64,000 nucleotides of DNA from NCBI GenBank assembly GCA_021234155.1, contig JAJEKV010000092.1, positions 2,554,561 to 2,618,560 of the forward strand, given 5' to 3'. The first letter of the stretch is position 1, and every line of letters starts with the position of its first letter. Origin of the DNA: Isoetes taiwanensis (taxonomy: Eukaryota; Streptophyta; Lycopodiopsida; Isoetales; Isoetaceae). Below, in pieces: positions 23,610 through 35,007 of this stretch. Both the position numbers and the translations under genes were made by a program. The notes below the pieces were generated by a model. The model was given only the letters and a program-made list of their open reading frames with translations. It was not told the DNA's origin and searched no databases.

Positions 23610-26600
23610 CCTTTCTTCCGGCCTTATGCTGATCCGGTCCCTGCCTGCGGCTAACGATAATTTTCTTACTAAACTTTTACATGCGTTTGTAGCAAGCATC
23701 TGCTTAATTCCTCGCTGTCGTCTAGGCGCTCATGCTCAGACTTTGGAAAAGTATCACAGCACGTGCATATCTGCAAATTTTTCTTTGATTAAGTACTACA
23801 CTGTGATGGGCTTCCATGTATCTATCTCTAAAGCACCTTGTGCAGAGTTTCTTATGTGAACACAGGAGAATGCACACAGGAGCATCGGGAGCATCAGGTA
23901 CCTCTGTTGTTGGATTTAGATTCATGCATTATTCGATGGGGTACTTTTATTGTTGCATTCGTGCATGCCTTCGTGCATGCCTTTTTTGTTCTAACTTCTT
24001 ATTACATGAGGATACTGCAGACGCATCCAGTAACTCTGTTGTTAGATTTAGATTCCTACATTATTCTGTTATTCGATTATGTTCAAAATTGGCATCCAGA
24101 CAGTGGCGAGAAACTCACAGAATTGGGGGCCAACCCTTGATAGCAGATTCCTAGACGGACGGGTTAGAGATAATTGTTGCATCAAATCAGTTGTGGATGG
24201 ATGAATTTGTTTCTGCAGAGACTCTGTAGACTTGAATTCGAAGACTAGGAGCGAGTTGGGGAGCCAATTGATGTCTCCTTAATCGGCGCCTTTTTGGTGG
24301 AATCGACGGTTCAATCTCTGATATCGTGTCAGGTGATTCACAGATCAGGAGACGAATCTGGTGAATTTTTCTTTTTATACAGTCGATTGATTGGGAGTGA
24401 ACATATTCGAGACCAAACATGGTAATTCTATTCACAATTTGAGATTGAGTTTCGTTTCTTTAGATTCCTGCATTATTAGATTGGATAAGTCTGCTGTTGG
24501 ATTTGGATCGGGCAGCACATTCTGCATGCAGGATGCAGCCAGGCAGGCAAGATCTGGTGGATCTATACTTCCTGGTGTACCGTTGAATTGCCAAATTCGG
24601 CGTTATCCTATGGGAATCATTCCCATCTGGCCGGAGTTGTATGAATTTTTGGGCAGTTACCTACCTAGTTTAGACATCCCATTCATTCCCTCTTTGGATT
24701 TTTCCTGGTTTCATCATTGCAGCAGTTCAATGCTCTCAGTGTCCCAGAAGTTTTCCTTAACTCAATTCTTTGTCTTGTTAGATCGCAGTACCCCCATCGG
24801 CTTCTCCTTTTGCCTTCTGGCTTCTTCTTTTTGCCTCCCGGCCTGCCTCCTGTAACAGGCCGCCGCCCTTCTCTTGTTGGAAGCTCCTGCCCACATGGCA
24901 AGGTCACGTGGCTGCAGGACAATCCTGCTGGCATAGATCCGGTGGCCCAGGTCTAGCCCAGGCCAGCCCATCAACATTCTCGGAGGAGCAGATAGGTGGC
25001 ATCCCCGATTTAAGGGGTGCTCACCTTTTAAAGCACCATGGTTTTCAAACCCATTACGTATTTTTCCACACATTGCCTTGTTCACTCCTTGGCAGGACAT
25101 ACATCTTAACCCCATACGATTATTTCCCATCCAATTAACCCGGCCACGTTCTCCACTAGTCTACCAGGGGTTGCATCTGCACCATGGTCGGGTCTTGCCG
25201 CCTACTACCCGGCTAATGTTTTGCCACCATGCGATGTACAGGTACTAATTTTTCTTTACAGGGCACCCGAGGTCCTAGGGCATGCATTTGTGGTTTTTGT
25301 TGTACCAGTTCCTCGCTTATCCAGGTAAATTAATGTTGGGTCGCTCATCCCGGTAAATTAATGTTGGGTTACTGTGGCGGTGCTTTATTATATGTCTATA
25401 TTGCTCCTCATCATTTTTCTCCTTTGTTCATTTTTTCCCTTTCCTATATAGTCGCCTTTTTCTCATTATTTTTTGTAACCATTATGTCTTCTGAGGTGAG
25501 GCATTTTTTGGGACCATAATTTTAGACCTAATCATATTGTTGCTTCCTCCATGGTGTTTGAGCCTTCGGCATGTCTTTACATTCACAATTGGAACTGATG
25601 CATTTCAACTTGGACATTTTTGGAAGGTGGACTTCACATATCGGCATGCATTCTTTTTCTGCATTCATGCAGTTGGACCTCAATCATTGGCATGCTTTGT
25701 TTTACTCTTTAGGACATGTTTGGTCGAGATATTATGCGTGTGACATTTTTGCAATTGGAGTTGAAGTTACTATTTTGCTTGAGGTCTCCTCATTCTTGGG
25801 GCAGATCTTCTTCATCGTTGAGTTGTTTTTTGTGGGCACTATTTGGAACCTTCTGCGACCTTTAGCGTATTGTTCGTTAACAGTTTTACTGCTAACCTAC
25901 CCTTGACATTCACATGGTTAACGTTGCTTTTGCTTTCATGTGGTGTTATATTTGGGGGGCATTTTTCCTTGCCATATAAGGCTCATTCCTCCCTCATAGT
26001 TTATGTGCACTTTGATTTGTCCTTGGCTTGTCCATTAGAAGATATAGAGACAATGTAGAGACAATGTCGATGTCCCTCAGTCATTATTTTTTGTAGGAGT
26101 GCCTTGTTTTTCTCATTTTCACCTTGACTTCGGATACTTCTAACCTACCCACAACCATAATTTTGGTTAACATTGCATTTGCTTACCCCTTCCTTTTTGT
26201 TAGGTCTAAGGCTATTGTCATGGCTTCCCATCTTGTTTTGGTTCAGGATTCGCCTTTTGCCGTCTTTTCTCTCTTCACTCTTCCTTCCCTACGACCGTCC
26301 AGCCCATAACCGTCTCCACCCTTTTGTCAACCTCGCCCACTTCGATCACTTTTAGGCATTCACAATCTTCCTAGAGGCGGCTCACATCTTCAGCTTGGTG
26401 GCTCACACGTTTTGCAAAACATGTTATTTCTTTTCCATTTCATAGCAGTATATTACTCTTATACCTGCTTCGTTGGACGCGACCCATCTCTCATGACGTC
26501 ATAGGTTCTTCTCGATTTTGCCTCCAACATCAACCTTTCTCTCTCTCTCCCTCCCTCCCTCCCTCCCTCCCTCTTCAAGTCATGTTTTCATTCCATTTAA

Positions 26601-28450
26601 GTATTTTACGACGGGTTTTCCGTCACTTTGTTATTCATGGCTCAATTTCTTATACTTATGTTACGTATTTGAGTTTGGACATCTACTTGGCGTTGAACAT
26701 TTGGGTGCATTTAAGAATTTGTGATTACTCGGATTTCATGAGGGTGCTCTGACTTAGTCCTTTGATTTATGCTGGCTTTTTTACTTTTGGCATTTTCCAG
26801 TAGTGGATTCTTCCTCAAGGGCACGTGATCCATATCAAAATGGCATTTCTAGCCATTTTGTTTTTTCCACGCATGGGTCTTGTCTTCCTTCAACCTCTCT
26901 CTCTCCACTCGCGTTTAACATTAGGCTGCTCAATTTTTCCATTGACATTCCATTTCATGTTTACATTGATTAACTGTCATGGATTTTATGTTAAGACCTT
27001 TTACTTCTTTTGCACCTATGATTGCCCTTGGATTAACAGTTGTGGGAATTGCACCTGGGTCTGGCTCATTATGCTATCTATTTTGCGTTCTTGCTACTTG
27101 GCTTTCTATGCATACAAATTCTATTGAGTTTTTCTATATTATTAGAATTCCCAGGAATTTTTGGGGCTTGGAGTTTTGGGTGATTGGGGGCATTTATTCC
27201 TAACTTTTCAGGCCTTTTTGCATGGTCCTAAGTTACTTCTGAAGGTGTTTTCCTAGGAGGTTGTTCTGATGTGTGTCATTCCAGTTGGTTTGAAATTATT
27301 TCGGATGATGCGCGAGCATTTGCCTTTTTAACTTATGGGTGCATTCACATGGTTTGAACTTGATAATTAGAGGGTTTTCCATAAGGTATGTTTTTGCACA
27401 TGTATATTATTTTTAGAACATGAGGTGCATCTAACTCTGTTAGCCTGACCAGATCTTGGCTCTCTTAATATTCACCTTCACTCTCCTATTCTTGTTCCAG
27501 ACCATTTCCACAGACCGTATGCACCTCTTTGCTAGGTACTTCTATTTGATGTCAACCTTATTTTGCTTCTTGACCTTCCTCGTGACTTTTGACTTTGCGC
27601 TAATATGTCTGCCATATCCCTCGTTTCCATAAATGCAGCTTATTTCATTTATTTAGTGTGCCTATATTTGGTCATACCTGGGCCGACATTTCGTGTCACA
27701 TAAGTCTAACTTAACCTTGTCCATTGTTTTTGTCATACTCTTCGTCTTCAGGCTTATATTCACGGGTTCTTCACCTTCCTCTTGACTTTGTGCTCCCGTG
27801 TTTGTTCCCGCTACTTCAACTTCGTCTCTCGTTCTAGTAAGTACGCTTTATATTGGGGTCTTTCTTTATAGGTTTCACAGGTTTATTGCTTATCTAGCAC
27901 CAATTTTATGGATTTGGGTGATCTTTTGTTTATGTTAGCTCCCCTTCGTCATATTCGCAGTAGGCTTCTTTTTCCGTACATCGCTTTACTCACAATATGC
28001 CACATTATATACCCATTGTGTTTTCATTTCCTTTAACATGTACATCCCCTCCTTTGCTTTCTTATTGCAGACCAGCTGTACGGCCCTCGCTTTGCTAACA
28101 ATATGTCCTTTCATGTAGTCATTCTACCATATGGCTAACCTCTTGGCACTCCTCTTTGACCTTGCCACTGTTGATTTTCGTTTCCTCTTTTCTCTTGGCC
28201 ATAACCTCACCTTGACTTTGGCCTCACATTTCCCATGAATTGTTTGTGCATAGCCACCCTACTTTTCTTCAAACTTAAGCATCGTTTTTCTTGATCCATG
28301 ATGTGATCCAAATTTAACTTCACTCTCCTCTCTCTTGACCTTCCTCTTGATTTGTACTGACATGTCTGCCACTTCTCCCTCCACCTCTTCATATTCACAG
28401 TGCTATTCATATTGCCGCATCCCTTCCTCGCTTCAAATGTCCTATTATTT
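23610..28450. other. Pyrimidine-rich non-coding tract in CACTA
   Basis: The plus strand is strongly T/C-rich and A-poor for several kilobases. Open frames are many but short and made of Phe, Leu, Cys, His and Ser, with no motif. A phrase of the type TGTTRGATTTAGATTC followed by GCATTATT recurs at about 23910, 24040 and 24455. A (CTCC)n run lies at 26545-26575. I see no RNA gene. Confidence 0.5.
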
Positions 28451-28599
28451 TCCTTATGACCTCTCATTTAACACTATCATTTCTCTTTTGTTCTGCATTC
28501 ATATCTTGTTTAACAACTGCATTGCATTGCATTTTTTGTCGCAAGTACGTCTTATTTGGCAAATTCTAGTTTGACATCGTGTTCTTGAAGTTCTTTAGT

Positions 28600-29740
28600 A
28601 TTCTAGGTTTTTTCGGCGCTATCATTATATATCATTGGCATATTTGCTATTTGGCTTTATCTGGATATGATGCATCTTGCATTTGGCACCGCCTTGAGAT
28701 TTGCGCCTTGAGATTGTCCACAAGGTGTTATATTGGGCACATTCTAGTTTTGTGCATGGTGCTGGTTCTGCATGATTCTAGTTATCTCGAGAACTCCATT
28801 TCTAGCTGTCTATTGAGGGCTTTTTTGCACTTGTAGTGGCTCTTTTTCTATTTTGGTATGATCAATATATATCATTGGCATATTTGCTATTTGACTTTCT
28901 CTGGATATGATGCATATTGCGTTTGGCACCGCATTGAGATTTTGCGACATGGGTTTCTATTGGATCATCCTTCCTTTTTATGCTTCTCTTTATCTAGATG
29001 TGGAGTGTCTTACAACCCTATGACATCCTTGCGTCATCACTTATTCCTTTTTTCTCATTCTGCCGCATGGCTAGCCTCCTTACACTCCCCCCTCGACGTC
29101 GGCACTTGACCCCATCGCCTCTTTTACCTTGGCCTTAATCTCCCTTTTGACTTCAGACTCGCACTTCGACCTTCTTTGTTTTTCATAAGCCTCTCTTTGC
29201 TTGAACCACGGTGTGATCCGAATGTAACTTTAATCTCTTTCCCCTTCTTGCCCTTCCTTGACCTCTACCTCCACCTTCTTCCTCGTTCTGTAAACATATC
29301 ATTCCTCTGGGTGCATCTAGTCCTGCATGGAGTGTATTGCATTTTTCGTCGAATGCACGTTTTATTTGGCCACTTTTAGTTTGTGCATGCGGTATTATCT
29401 TGGGCGCATTTTGATTTTGTGCAGGGTACTAGTCCTGCCTAATTCTAGTTGTCTTGGGGCATTTATTTTTCGCTGGTTGTTGAGATCTTTTTTCCTCTAC
29501 ATTGTGCTCTCATTGTGCATTGTGCATTGCTATCGTTATGCCTCATTTGCCGGGAACTTCATTTCTAGCTAGCTGTTGAGCTCTTTTTTCACAGTGCATT
29601 GTGCTATCATTGTGCATTGTGCTATCATTATACATCATATTTTGCTATTTAGCCGTGTTTGGATGTGCCCAATATTGCGTTTGGCACTCCATTGCAATTT
29701 TGTGACATGGGGTTCTATTGGACCATGTTTTGTGGGTAGT
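28600..29740. repeat. Degenerate dispersed/tandem repeats in CACTA
   Basis: A block of about 110 bp with ATATATCATTGGCATATTTG, CTGGATATGATGCAT and GTTTGGCACCGC is seen at 28625-28710 and 28864-28960, and in a more decayed form at 29630-29735. The short word GTGCATTGTGCTATCATT is also repeated at 29590-29640. Confidence 0.65.
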
Positions 29741-29754
29741 GCTGTTTATTTCCA

Positions 29755-30060
29755 CCTTGATGGTGACGCACATTTCTATTTATCATGTTTTCTTCCGCCC
29801 GTTGGGTGACGCTTTTTCTCCACCCTCCGGGTGATGCTGTTTATTTCCACCTCGAGGGTGATGCATATTTCTTTTTACATGATTGTTATCCACCCGTTGG
29901 GTGACGCTTTTCTCCACCCTATGGGTGCTGCTATCTCCACCTGCGGGTGATGCTGTTTATTTCCACCTCGAGGGTGACGCATATTTCTTTTTACGTAATT
30001 ATTTTCCGCCCATTGGGTGATGCTGTTCTCCACCCTATTGGCTGATGTTCTCTTTTTTCT
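29755..30060. repeat. Minisatellite of CCACC...GGGTGA units
   Basis: A short unit (TCCACCCT-GGGTGATGCTGTT) is repeated, organised in a higher-order unit of about 115 bp (TTTCCACCTCGAGGGTGACGC followed by ATATTTCTTTTTAC) that appears two to three times. Confidence 0.8.
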
Positions 30061-30071
30061 GCTACGTGTTG

Positions 30072-30590
30072 GATTTTCTCTAACCATTCACGGGTGTTTT
30101 TTAGAGTTCTTTGTGTTGCTTGCAGGTTTTACGCCATCGGATTCTAGTTGAGGAAGTTCTCTGGTAGTCGGCCGGTTTTGTGTCTCTTGCGAGTCCCTTC
30201 CCAGAATAGCATCGATCCGAGCCATCGGATCGCCATTCTGGGACGGGACGAGCTCCTATATCAGGCCGTTTCCTCTTTCGGACCGGTTATCGGCGTCTTC
30301 TCACAGCAGCTCTTCTTCTATTCTCGTTGCTTCCCTCCCTTCCTGCCCTGCTGGTGGGGGCATGAGTTTGCTTTTCTCTAACCACGGGTGTTTTTAGGGG
30401 TTCTTTGTGTTGCTTGTAGGCTTTCGCCATCTTCTGGGGTCCTGCTATATTTGTGTTCGCCGTCAACCCCCCTCCTTCGATTCTTCCGGCAACACATTCA
30501 AGGATTCCGCCGTCTTCTGGGTCCTGCTATATTTGTGTTCACCATCAACCCATCTCCTTCGGTTTTCCAGGCAACACATTCAAGGTTGTT
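30072..30590. repeat. Nested direct repeats around the second promoter-like module
   Basis: TTTCTCTAACCA...CGGGTG plus TTCTTTGTGTTGCTTG occurs at about 30075 and again at 30375. Next to it, an 80-bp unit (CTTCTGGGGTCCTGCTATAT ... GGCAACACATTCAAGG) is present twice in tandem at 30431-30590. Confidence 0.75.
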
Positions 30591-30838
30591 GGCGACCATT
30601 TCTCATTAGGGTTTTCCTCGAAAACCCGAACGGGCGGGGTTTTTTATCACGATGAGAAGTTGTCGCCATTACCCTTCTATATTGCCTATGCACATTTTCT
30701 TTTCACGGGGTAGTCCGATATTGTTCCTATGGTCGGCTACCCCTCTCTATTCTTCCAAACATTGTATACTGCTGCTGTGATGAATGACAAGCCTATCTAA
30801 GGCCGGTTTTGTGTCTCTTGCGAGTCCCTTCCCAGAAT
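30170..30838. repeat. 38-bp direct repeat flanking 593 bp
   Basis: GGCCGGTTTTGTGTCTCTTG plus CGAGTCCCTTCCCAGAAT is identical at 30170-30207 and 30801-30838. The first copy runs straight into promoter-like module copy 2. Confidence 0.85.
30204..30347 (+). repeat. Promoter-like module, copy 2
   Basis: Same sequence as 23347-23497, with one visible difference early on (GGGACGGG versus GGGAAGGG). The left part also forms a hairpin with the preceding TCCCTTCCCAGAAT: it pairs with ATTCTGGGACGGGA around GATCCGAGCCATCGGATC. Confidence 0.7.
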
Positions 30839-30839
30839 T

Positions 30840-32935
30840 ATAAAATTTTGAAGGTCTTACCAACCTTTAATTATGAGCTTAAAGCCATAGTATTAAATTA
30901 AGACCATGGTCTTTAGACCATGCAACCAAGCAAATGTGGCTCCTGGCTTAGTATCCATCTAGCAAACCTAGAGGGCAATTCGGCCTAACTTTTTTCCAGT
31001 ATGCCCTACAAGTATTTTACTAAACCATAAAATACAAAGACCTTGCACGCACATAACAAATTCTATGTCTCTAGAGATGCCGCATTGTCCTCGAGGAACT
31101 CTAGCAAGATTATAAAATTGTCAAGTTCCAGTATGAATATAGTATTGTAAGTCTACTGGGTAGATTCTTAAGTGTCCCATAAACGTATAAACATGGGGTC
31201 CGCGTTAGCTCAAACCTACATTACTAGCTAGGGATGGAAATTAATTTCGCCCCCAAGAACTAAATCAAGCTTGGTCAAATATCATTAGACAGATCAAGGA
31301 GCTTTGGAAACATCAAATTTCATCTAAAATAGACTGTTGAATGAAATTTTATAACTAAAGTTGTAATAGTGCCTAGAAAAGCACCATCTGACGATGTGAT
31401 GTTCCAGCATAATATACGATCCGAATACATATATTATACTGCCACGTCACACGTACATGTCATCAGGACAAGTACGGGCGAGACGTAAAGGATTGCACCT
31501 AGGGGGCAACCTCATATGTTGTGCATGTTTAATAAACATATACAACTATAAACCCCATGCCAAATGGCAAAACCCCATTTGGCCAATGTTAACCTAACCC
31601 TAAAAGTCTCCATATAAGGGCTTTCCCCTTAAACCTGAAACCTTTCTTCTTTTCGCAATTAGGGTTTCCTTGGGTCATTCCGGCCAAGCCAAGACCCTAG
31701 TTCGCATTGCCAGGCTTTGAAAAGCCGCATTTGCACAACAGATCTTCCAGCAGCAGCCGCCTTCAGCCTAAACGAAGGCATGGACGCATTCCGAGGAGGA
31801 GGAGCGAGTCAGGGATCAGTAAATGGTCATTCTGTTGTGCAATGCCACATTTTAGCCTGGCAATGAGTTGATTTAGCATGTTAGTTCAGCCTTAGAGGCC
31901 TTATAGGTCTCGAGATCACAAGCTCTAACGAAAGAACCTAACTTTGATGTTTAGGTAGATAGATTTGATGTTATTCTACATTTCAGTTCTTTGATGATGT
32001 TAAGTGATTCCACTCTATGATCTCCATGTATTGGGAAGGGGGGTAGAGACCCTAAAAGCCTCTGTAGCAGATGATCCTAGGTAGCCTCATTATTTCCCAA
32101 TTAATGCGGCCTGTGCACAAGAGCCTGCCTGGTTGTGGGTGGCGGGGCTAGACCGGTAGAATAAGGAGGACTTGTCCTATCACATATTGATCCCTCTGGT
32201 GTGTAAAGCCTACCAGGGATCTTAGTGGGCTAGGCTTAATGGTTTGCCACTGAGTGTGGGCAAGGCATGAGCTCGACACCTCTTGAGTAATGCGTTACCT
32301 TCAATGAGGTTCAAGTCGAATACGGGCAGTGGCCCTCTAGCTACCTGTGGTGGGCATGCATGCCTCTGGAGGGGAGGCAACTCTCCTCCTGCCTCATCGG
32401 GACTGGGGAGATGCAACTCAGTAGTAGCCCTCTTGGCTATGCACCCGGCAGGCTACGGTCCGGTCCCAATACTTTTCAACCTACTCTGCAAAGTGTGCAC
32501 GGGAGGGGCGGATGGAGTGGACTACCCAATAGCCATGTTCTTATACCAGCCCAATCCAATTGCCATGAATTCGGTCTGCATTGACTTCTGGACTTCTGGA
32601 GACCCAAGCCGTCAGTCATTCCCCCATGAGTCTGAGCCTTGGGTAGGATTCCCCTCTGTTGATGCTATTGATGTTGTTGTATATGCTATGTTGTGATGTG
32701 TTCACACTTCGAGATGACTTGTTGATATATTGATGTTATGTGCTCATGTTTATTCGCGCTTCCACAGCTAGGTCGACCCGAAGGAAGACGGGGCAAATGA
32801 CCCATCCACTCTTCCCTTGCTGACTCAGTCCATGGGATTGGTGTCAGGTGGATGGCCCCTGCCGGTTTGGCTGTTAGGGAGATGAATTCCGCCTTCTGAT
32901 ACGATGAGAGCATCGTAGATGAAGTAGGGGACATC
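30840..32935. other. CACTA interior, right part; no gene recognised
   Basis: A TATA-like CCATATAAGGGC lies at about 31610, followed by a leader rich in CTT/AGGGTTT words. A short ATG frame (MDAFRGGGASQGSVNG) near 31782 ends soon after. An inverted repeat is present at 31701-31869 (CATTGCCAGGCT and CACAACAGA arms). From 32100 to 32700 the text resembles LTR-like non-coding retroelement sequence, but I found no matching partner. Confidence 0.4.
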
Positions 32936-32938
32936 ACA

Positions 32939-33262
32939 GACGATTAATCTGATGCAATATCTGACGAACAGTCTGACGCAAAATCTGACGATATATCTGA
33001 TGTTATATCTGACACATTTTCTGACGATTATTCTGACACATATTCTGACGCATGTTTTGACGCTTTTTCTGACGATACATATTTGACGTATATTCTGACA
33101 ATTAATATGACCCTTAACCTGACGAATGCTTCTGACGATTTGTGTGACGATATGTCTGAAGTAGTATCGTCAGGAAAAGCGTCAAAATAGTAATCGTCAA
33201 TAAGTTCGTCAGCCTGTACGTCAGGCAAAAATCTCTCTAGACAGTCTGACGATTTTTTTGAC
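32939..33262. repeat. Right subterminal repeats of the CACTA element
   Basis: A dense array of TCTGACGA / TCTGACAC / TCTGATG words spaced about 12-14 bp, mirrored in the last 100 bp by TCGTCAG copies. It corresponds to the left array at 18095-18440. Confidence 0.9.
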
Positions 33263-33287
33263 AAGAAATGCTCATTCTCTTGTAGTG

Positions 33288-33484
33288 CAAGTGCAATTCT
33301 TCGGATGTTTGGTTCTCTTCCTATTGAGTCCATCCACTAGCATTTGCATCCTCACATGCTGAATGCAACAGCAACTATTGAAGTCCTTCAATTTCACAAC
33401 AAACCAAGGTTTTAACTTCTCAAAAGCTCGAAGACGAATCTTAATTTGTGGATGTTAGTCCTTGAACCTCTTGAACAATAGCAT
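33288..33484 (-). pseudogene. Element X gene, exon upstream of the CACTA insertion
   Basis: Minus-strand exon after a TTTCATGCAG acceptor. It reads LLFKRFKD, stop (33455-33457), HPQIKIRLRAFEKLKPWFV, VKLKDFNSCCCIQHVRMQML, VDGLNRKRTKHPKNCTC up to the insertion point. The pattern HP-x-IKI-x-L-x-x-F-x-x-LKPW-x-V followed by a CCC cluster and a basic stretch is what the family shows just before its TCxC-C cluster, which continues on the far side of the CACTA element. Joining across the insertion gives an uninterrupted Cys-rich stretch. Confidence 0.72.
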
Positions 33485-33509
33485 CTGCATGAAATGAACA
33501 CTAAACTGT

Positions 33510-34445
33510 TAGGATGTATATATCACACCACACCATGCACCATACCATGCCCCACACTCATCATATTCACCAGACTGAGCACCTTAGTGCTGTGTACGGT
33601 ACCACACACCACACCACACCACACCATGCACCACACACATCGTAACCATCAAACATATGATACTAAACTCATGTCACACCACACACCACAGAGCACATAC
33701 CATGCCCCACACACTCTACACCACACATTCTATACGCTATATACCATCCACCACACATACCATACACCAAATGTGTGGTGGTAGCAAGAAGTGGTGGGAC
33801 ATTGTGCAGGGTGGTGGAGTGTGGTGGTAGGAGATGGTGGAGTGTGGTGGTGGGAGATGCTAGAGTATAGTGGTGGGAGATAGTGGGGTGTGGTGTGGAA
33901 CATGGTGGACTGTGGTGGAGTGCATTGGTGGAAGATGGTGGGCTTCAAATGTGGTGGTAATGGAGAATGTGGTGCATGTGGAGGTGGGGGATGGTGTGTT
34001 TGAAATGTGGTGATAAATGTGGTGGTGGCAAAGATGTGGTGGTAGTCTATGGTGGATGAAATGTAGTGGTAGAATAGAGGTGGGGTGTTATGTGGTGTGG
34101 TGATGGTGACAAATATGGTGAACTGTAGTGGTGAGAGATTGTGTGGTGAAATGTAGTGGTGGTGACGAATGTGGTGGAGTGTGGTGGCGGGAGATGGTGG
34201 GCTTCTAGTGTGGTGGTAATGAAGAATGTGGTGAATGTGGTGGGGGGGGATTGTGTGGGGGGGGGGTGGGGGAGAAGGGGTGTGGTGTGGTGGGTGGGGT
34301 GGGGTGGGGTGGGGGGTTGTGGGGTGAGGGGGGAGAATAAATAAAATAATGAATCTACACATATCATACATTTAACATGCACACACCCACATGACACCAT
34401 AAATATCACGCACCCCACCCCACACCACATCACACCACACCACAC
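33510..34445. repeat. Strand-switching CA/GTG minisatellite with G-quadruplex-like run
   Basis: Plus strand is CACACCA-rich from 33520 to 33770, then switches sharply to GTGGTGG-rich (GGTGGGAGATGGTGG units) from 33776 to 34335, and returns to CACACCA at 34390-34445. Runs GGGGTGGGGTGGGGTGGGG at about 34291-34315 could form a G-quadruplex. Composition is the same as, or complementary to, the minisatellite at 3719-4085. It lies in the presumed intron between two element X exons. Confidence 0.85.
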
Positions 34446-34593
34446 ATCACATTACTTTGATCCTATTTGATCTGCCATAAAAAATCTGCCTAGCCTGCTC
34501 TCATAACATTTCTGAAATTCGTACCCTGATAATAATTACATACCTTTCCTAATATTAAAAGATCTACTCACTAAATCCTGTCCCTGCACTAGA

Positions 34594-34990
34594 TTTTTGG
34601 CGTTTCGTTCTCAAGCTTCCAAGTTTATTCTGGCAATGGCTAACAGGAGGTTCAGAGACAATTACGGCCAAGCTAGAGTGAGCGAAGATGGCCTTCGATT
34701 TGCTTTAACAAAGGCCAATGACCAGTCTCTGAAGGTGGATATGCCTAAATCCACCTTCTTTGCTCAATTCAAAGCCACCCTAAATCCATTCAACAGATTG
34801 GATGCTGGGCCATCAATGGCTATTTTTGGGGTCGGATTGACGGGAAGAGAGTTTTCAAACAAGGTCTCTGACCTTATGTTACATGCTGCTGCAAAGACAT
34901 GTATAGCATGGGTTATTCGGCACTTGCTCGCTTTGAATTGGCAACAGTGGGAATTATTGCCAGGGATGCGTTCTTACCACAAGGGGATGC
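34594..34990 (+). pseudogene. Unidentified single exon fragment
   Basis: A plus-strand frame follows an acceptor-like CTGCACTAG. It reads SKFILAMANRRFRDNYGQAR, DGLRFALTKANDQSLKVDMP, FFAQFKATLNPFNRLDAGPS and IFGVGLTGREFSNKV. After LMLHAAAKTC the frame slips, with SMGYSALARFELATVGII and FLPQGDA in the next frame, ending at a GTAAGC donor (34991). The alternating pattern of the first half suggests beta strands, as in an envelope protein, but I do not recognise the gene. Its end lies within 20 bp of the end of an element X exon on the other strand. Confidence 0.5.
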
Positions 34991-35007
34991 AGTAAGCACT
35001 GGCAAAC

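Larger units (their letters stand above)
18076..33287. mobile_element. CACTA (En/Spm) DNA transposon, 15.2 kb
   Basis: Both ends begin CACTACAAGAGAATGAGC. The terminal inverted repeats (18076-18118 and 33245-33287) match over about 43 bp with two mismatches. A 3-bp target duplication CAA lies at 18073-18075 and 33288-33290. Arrays of short TCTGACGA-type subterminal repeats lie inside each end. This is the classic CACTA layout. I find no TNPD/TNPA-like transposase inside; the interior holds a kinesin-like gene fragment, fold-backs, tandem repeats and pyrimidine-rich DNA, so it is probably non-autonomous. Excising it with one CAA copy rejoins the element X reading frame (KNCTC to TCDVCR). Confidence 0.95.

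Noticed and set aside
23542-29809. Many Phe/Leu/Cys/His-rich plus-strand frames
   Set aside because: Explained by the pyrimidine-rich strand and degenerate tandem repeats; no motif, splice signal or start context.
23347-30347. Treating the 145-bp direct repeats as LTRs
   Set aside because: No TG...CA ends, no matching flanks, no PBS or PPT and no TSD could be found; kept only as a repeat.
18095-33262. CRISPR-like look of the spaced TCTGACGA repeats
   Set aside because: The repeats are 8-10 bp, in both orientations, and sit at the ends of a CACTA element; the genome is a plant's.
33494-34445. Pro/His/Thr-rich frames on both strands
   Set aside because: Products of the CA/GTG minisatellite without any non-repeat sequence.
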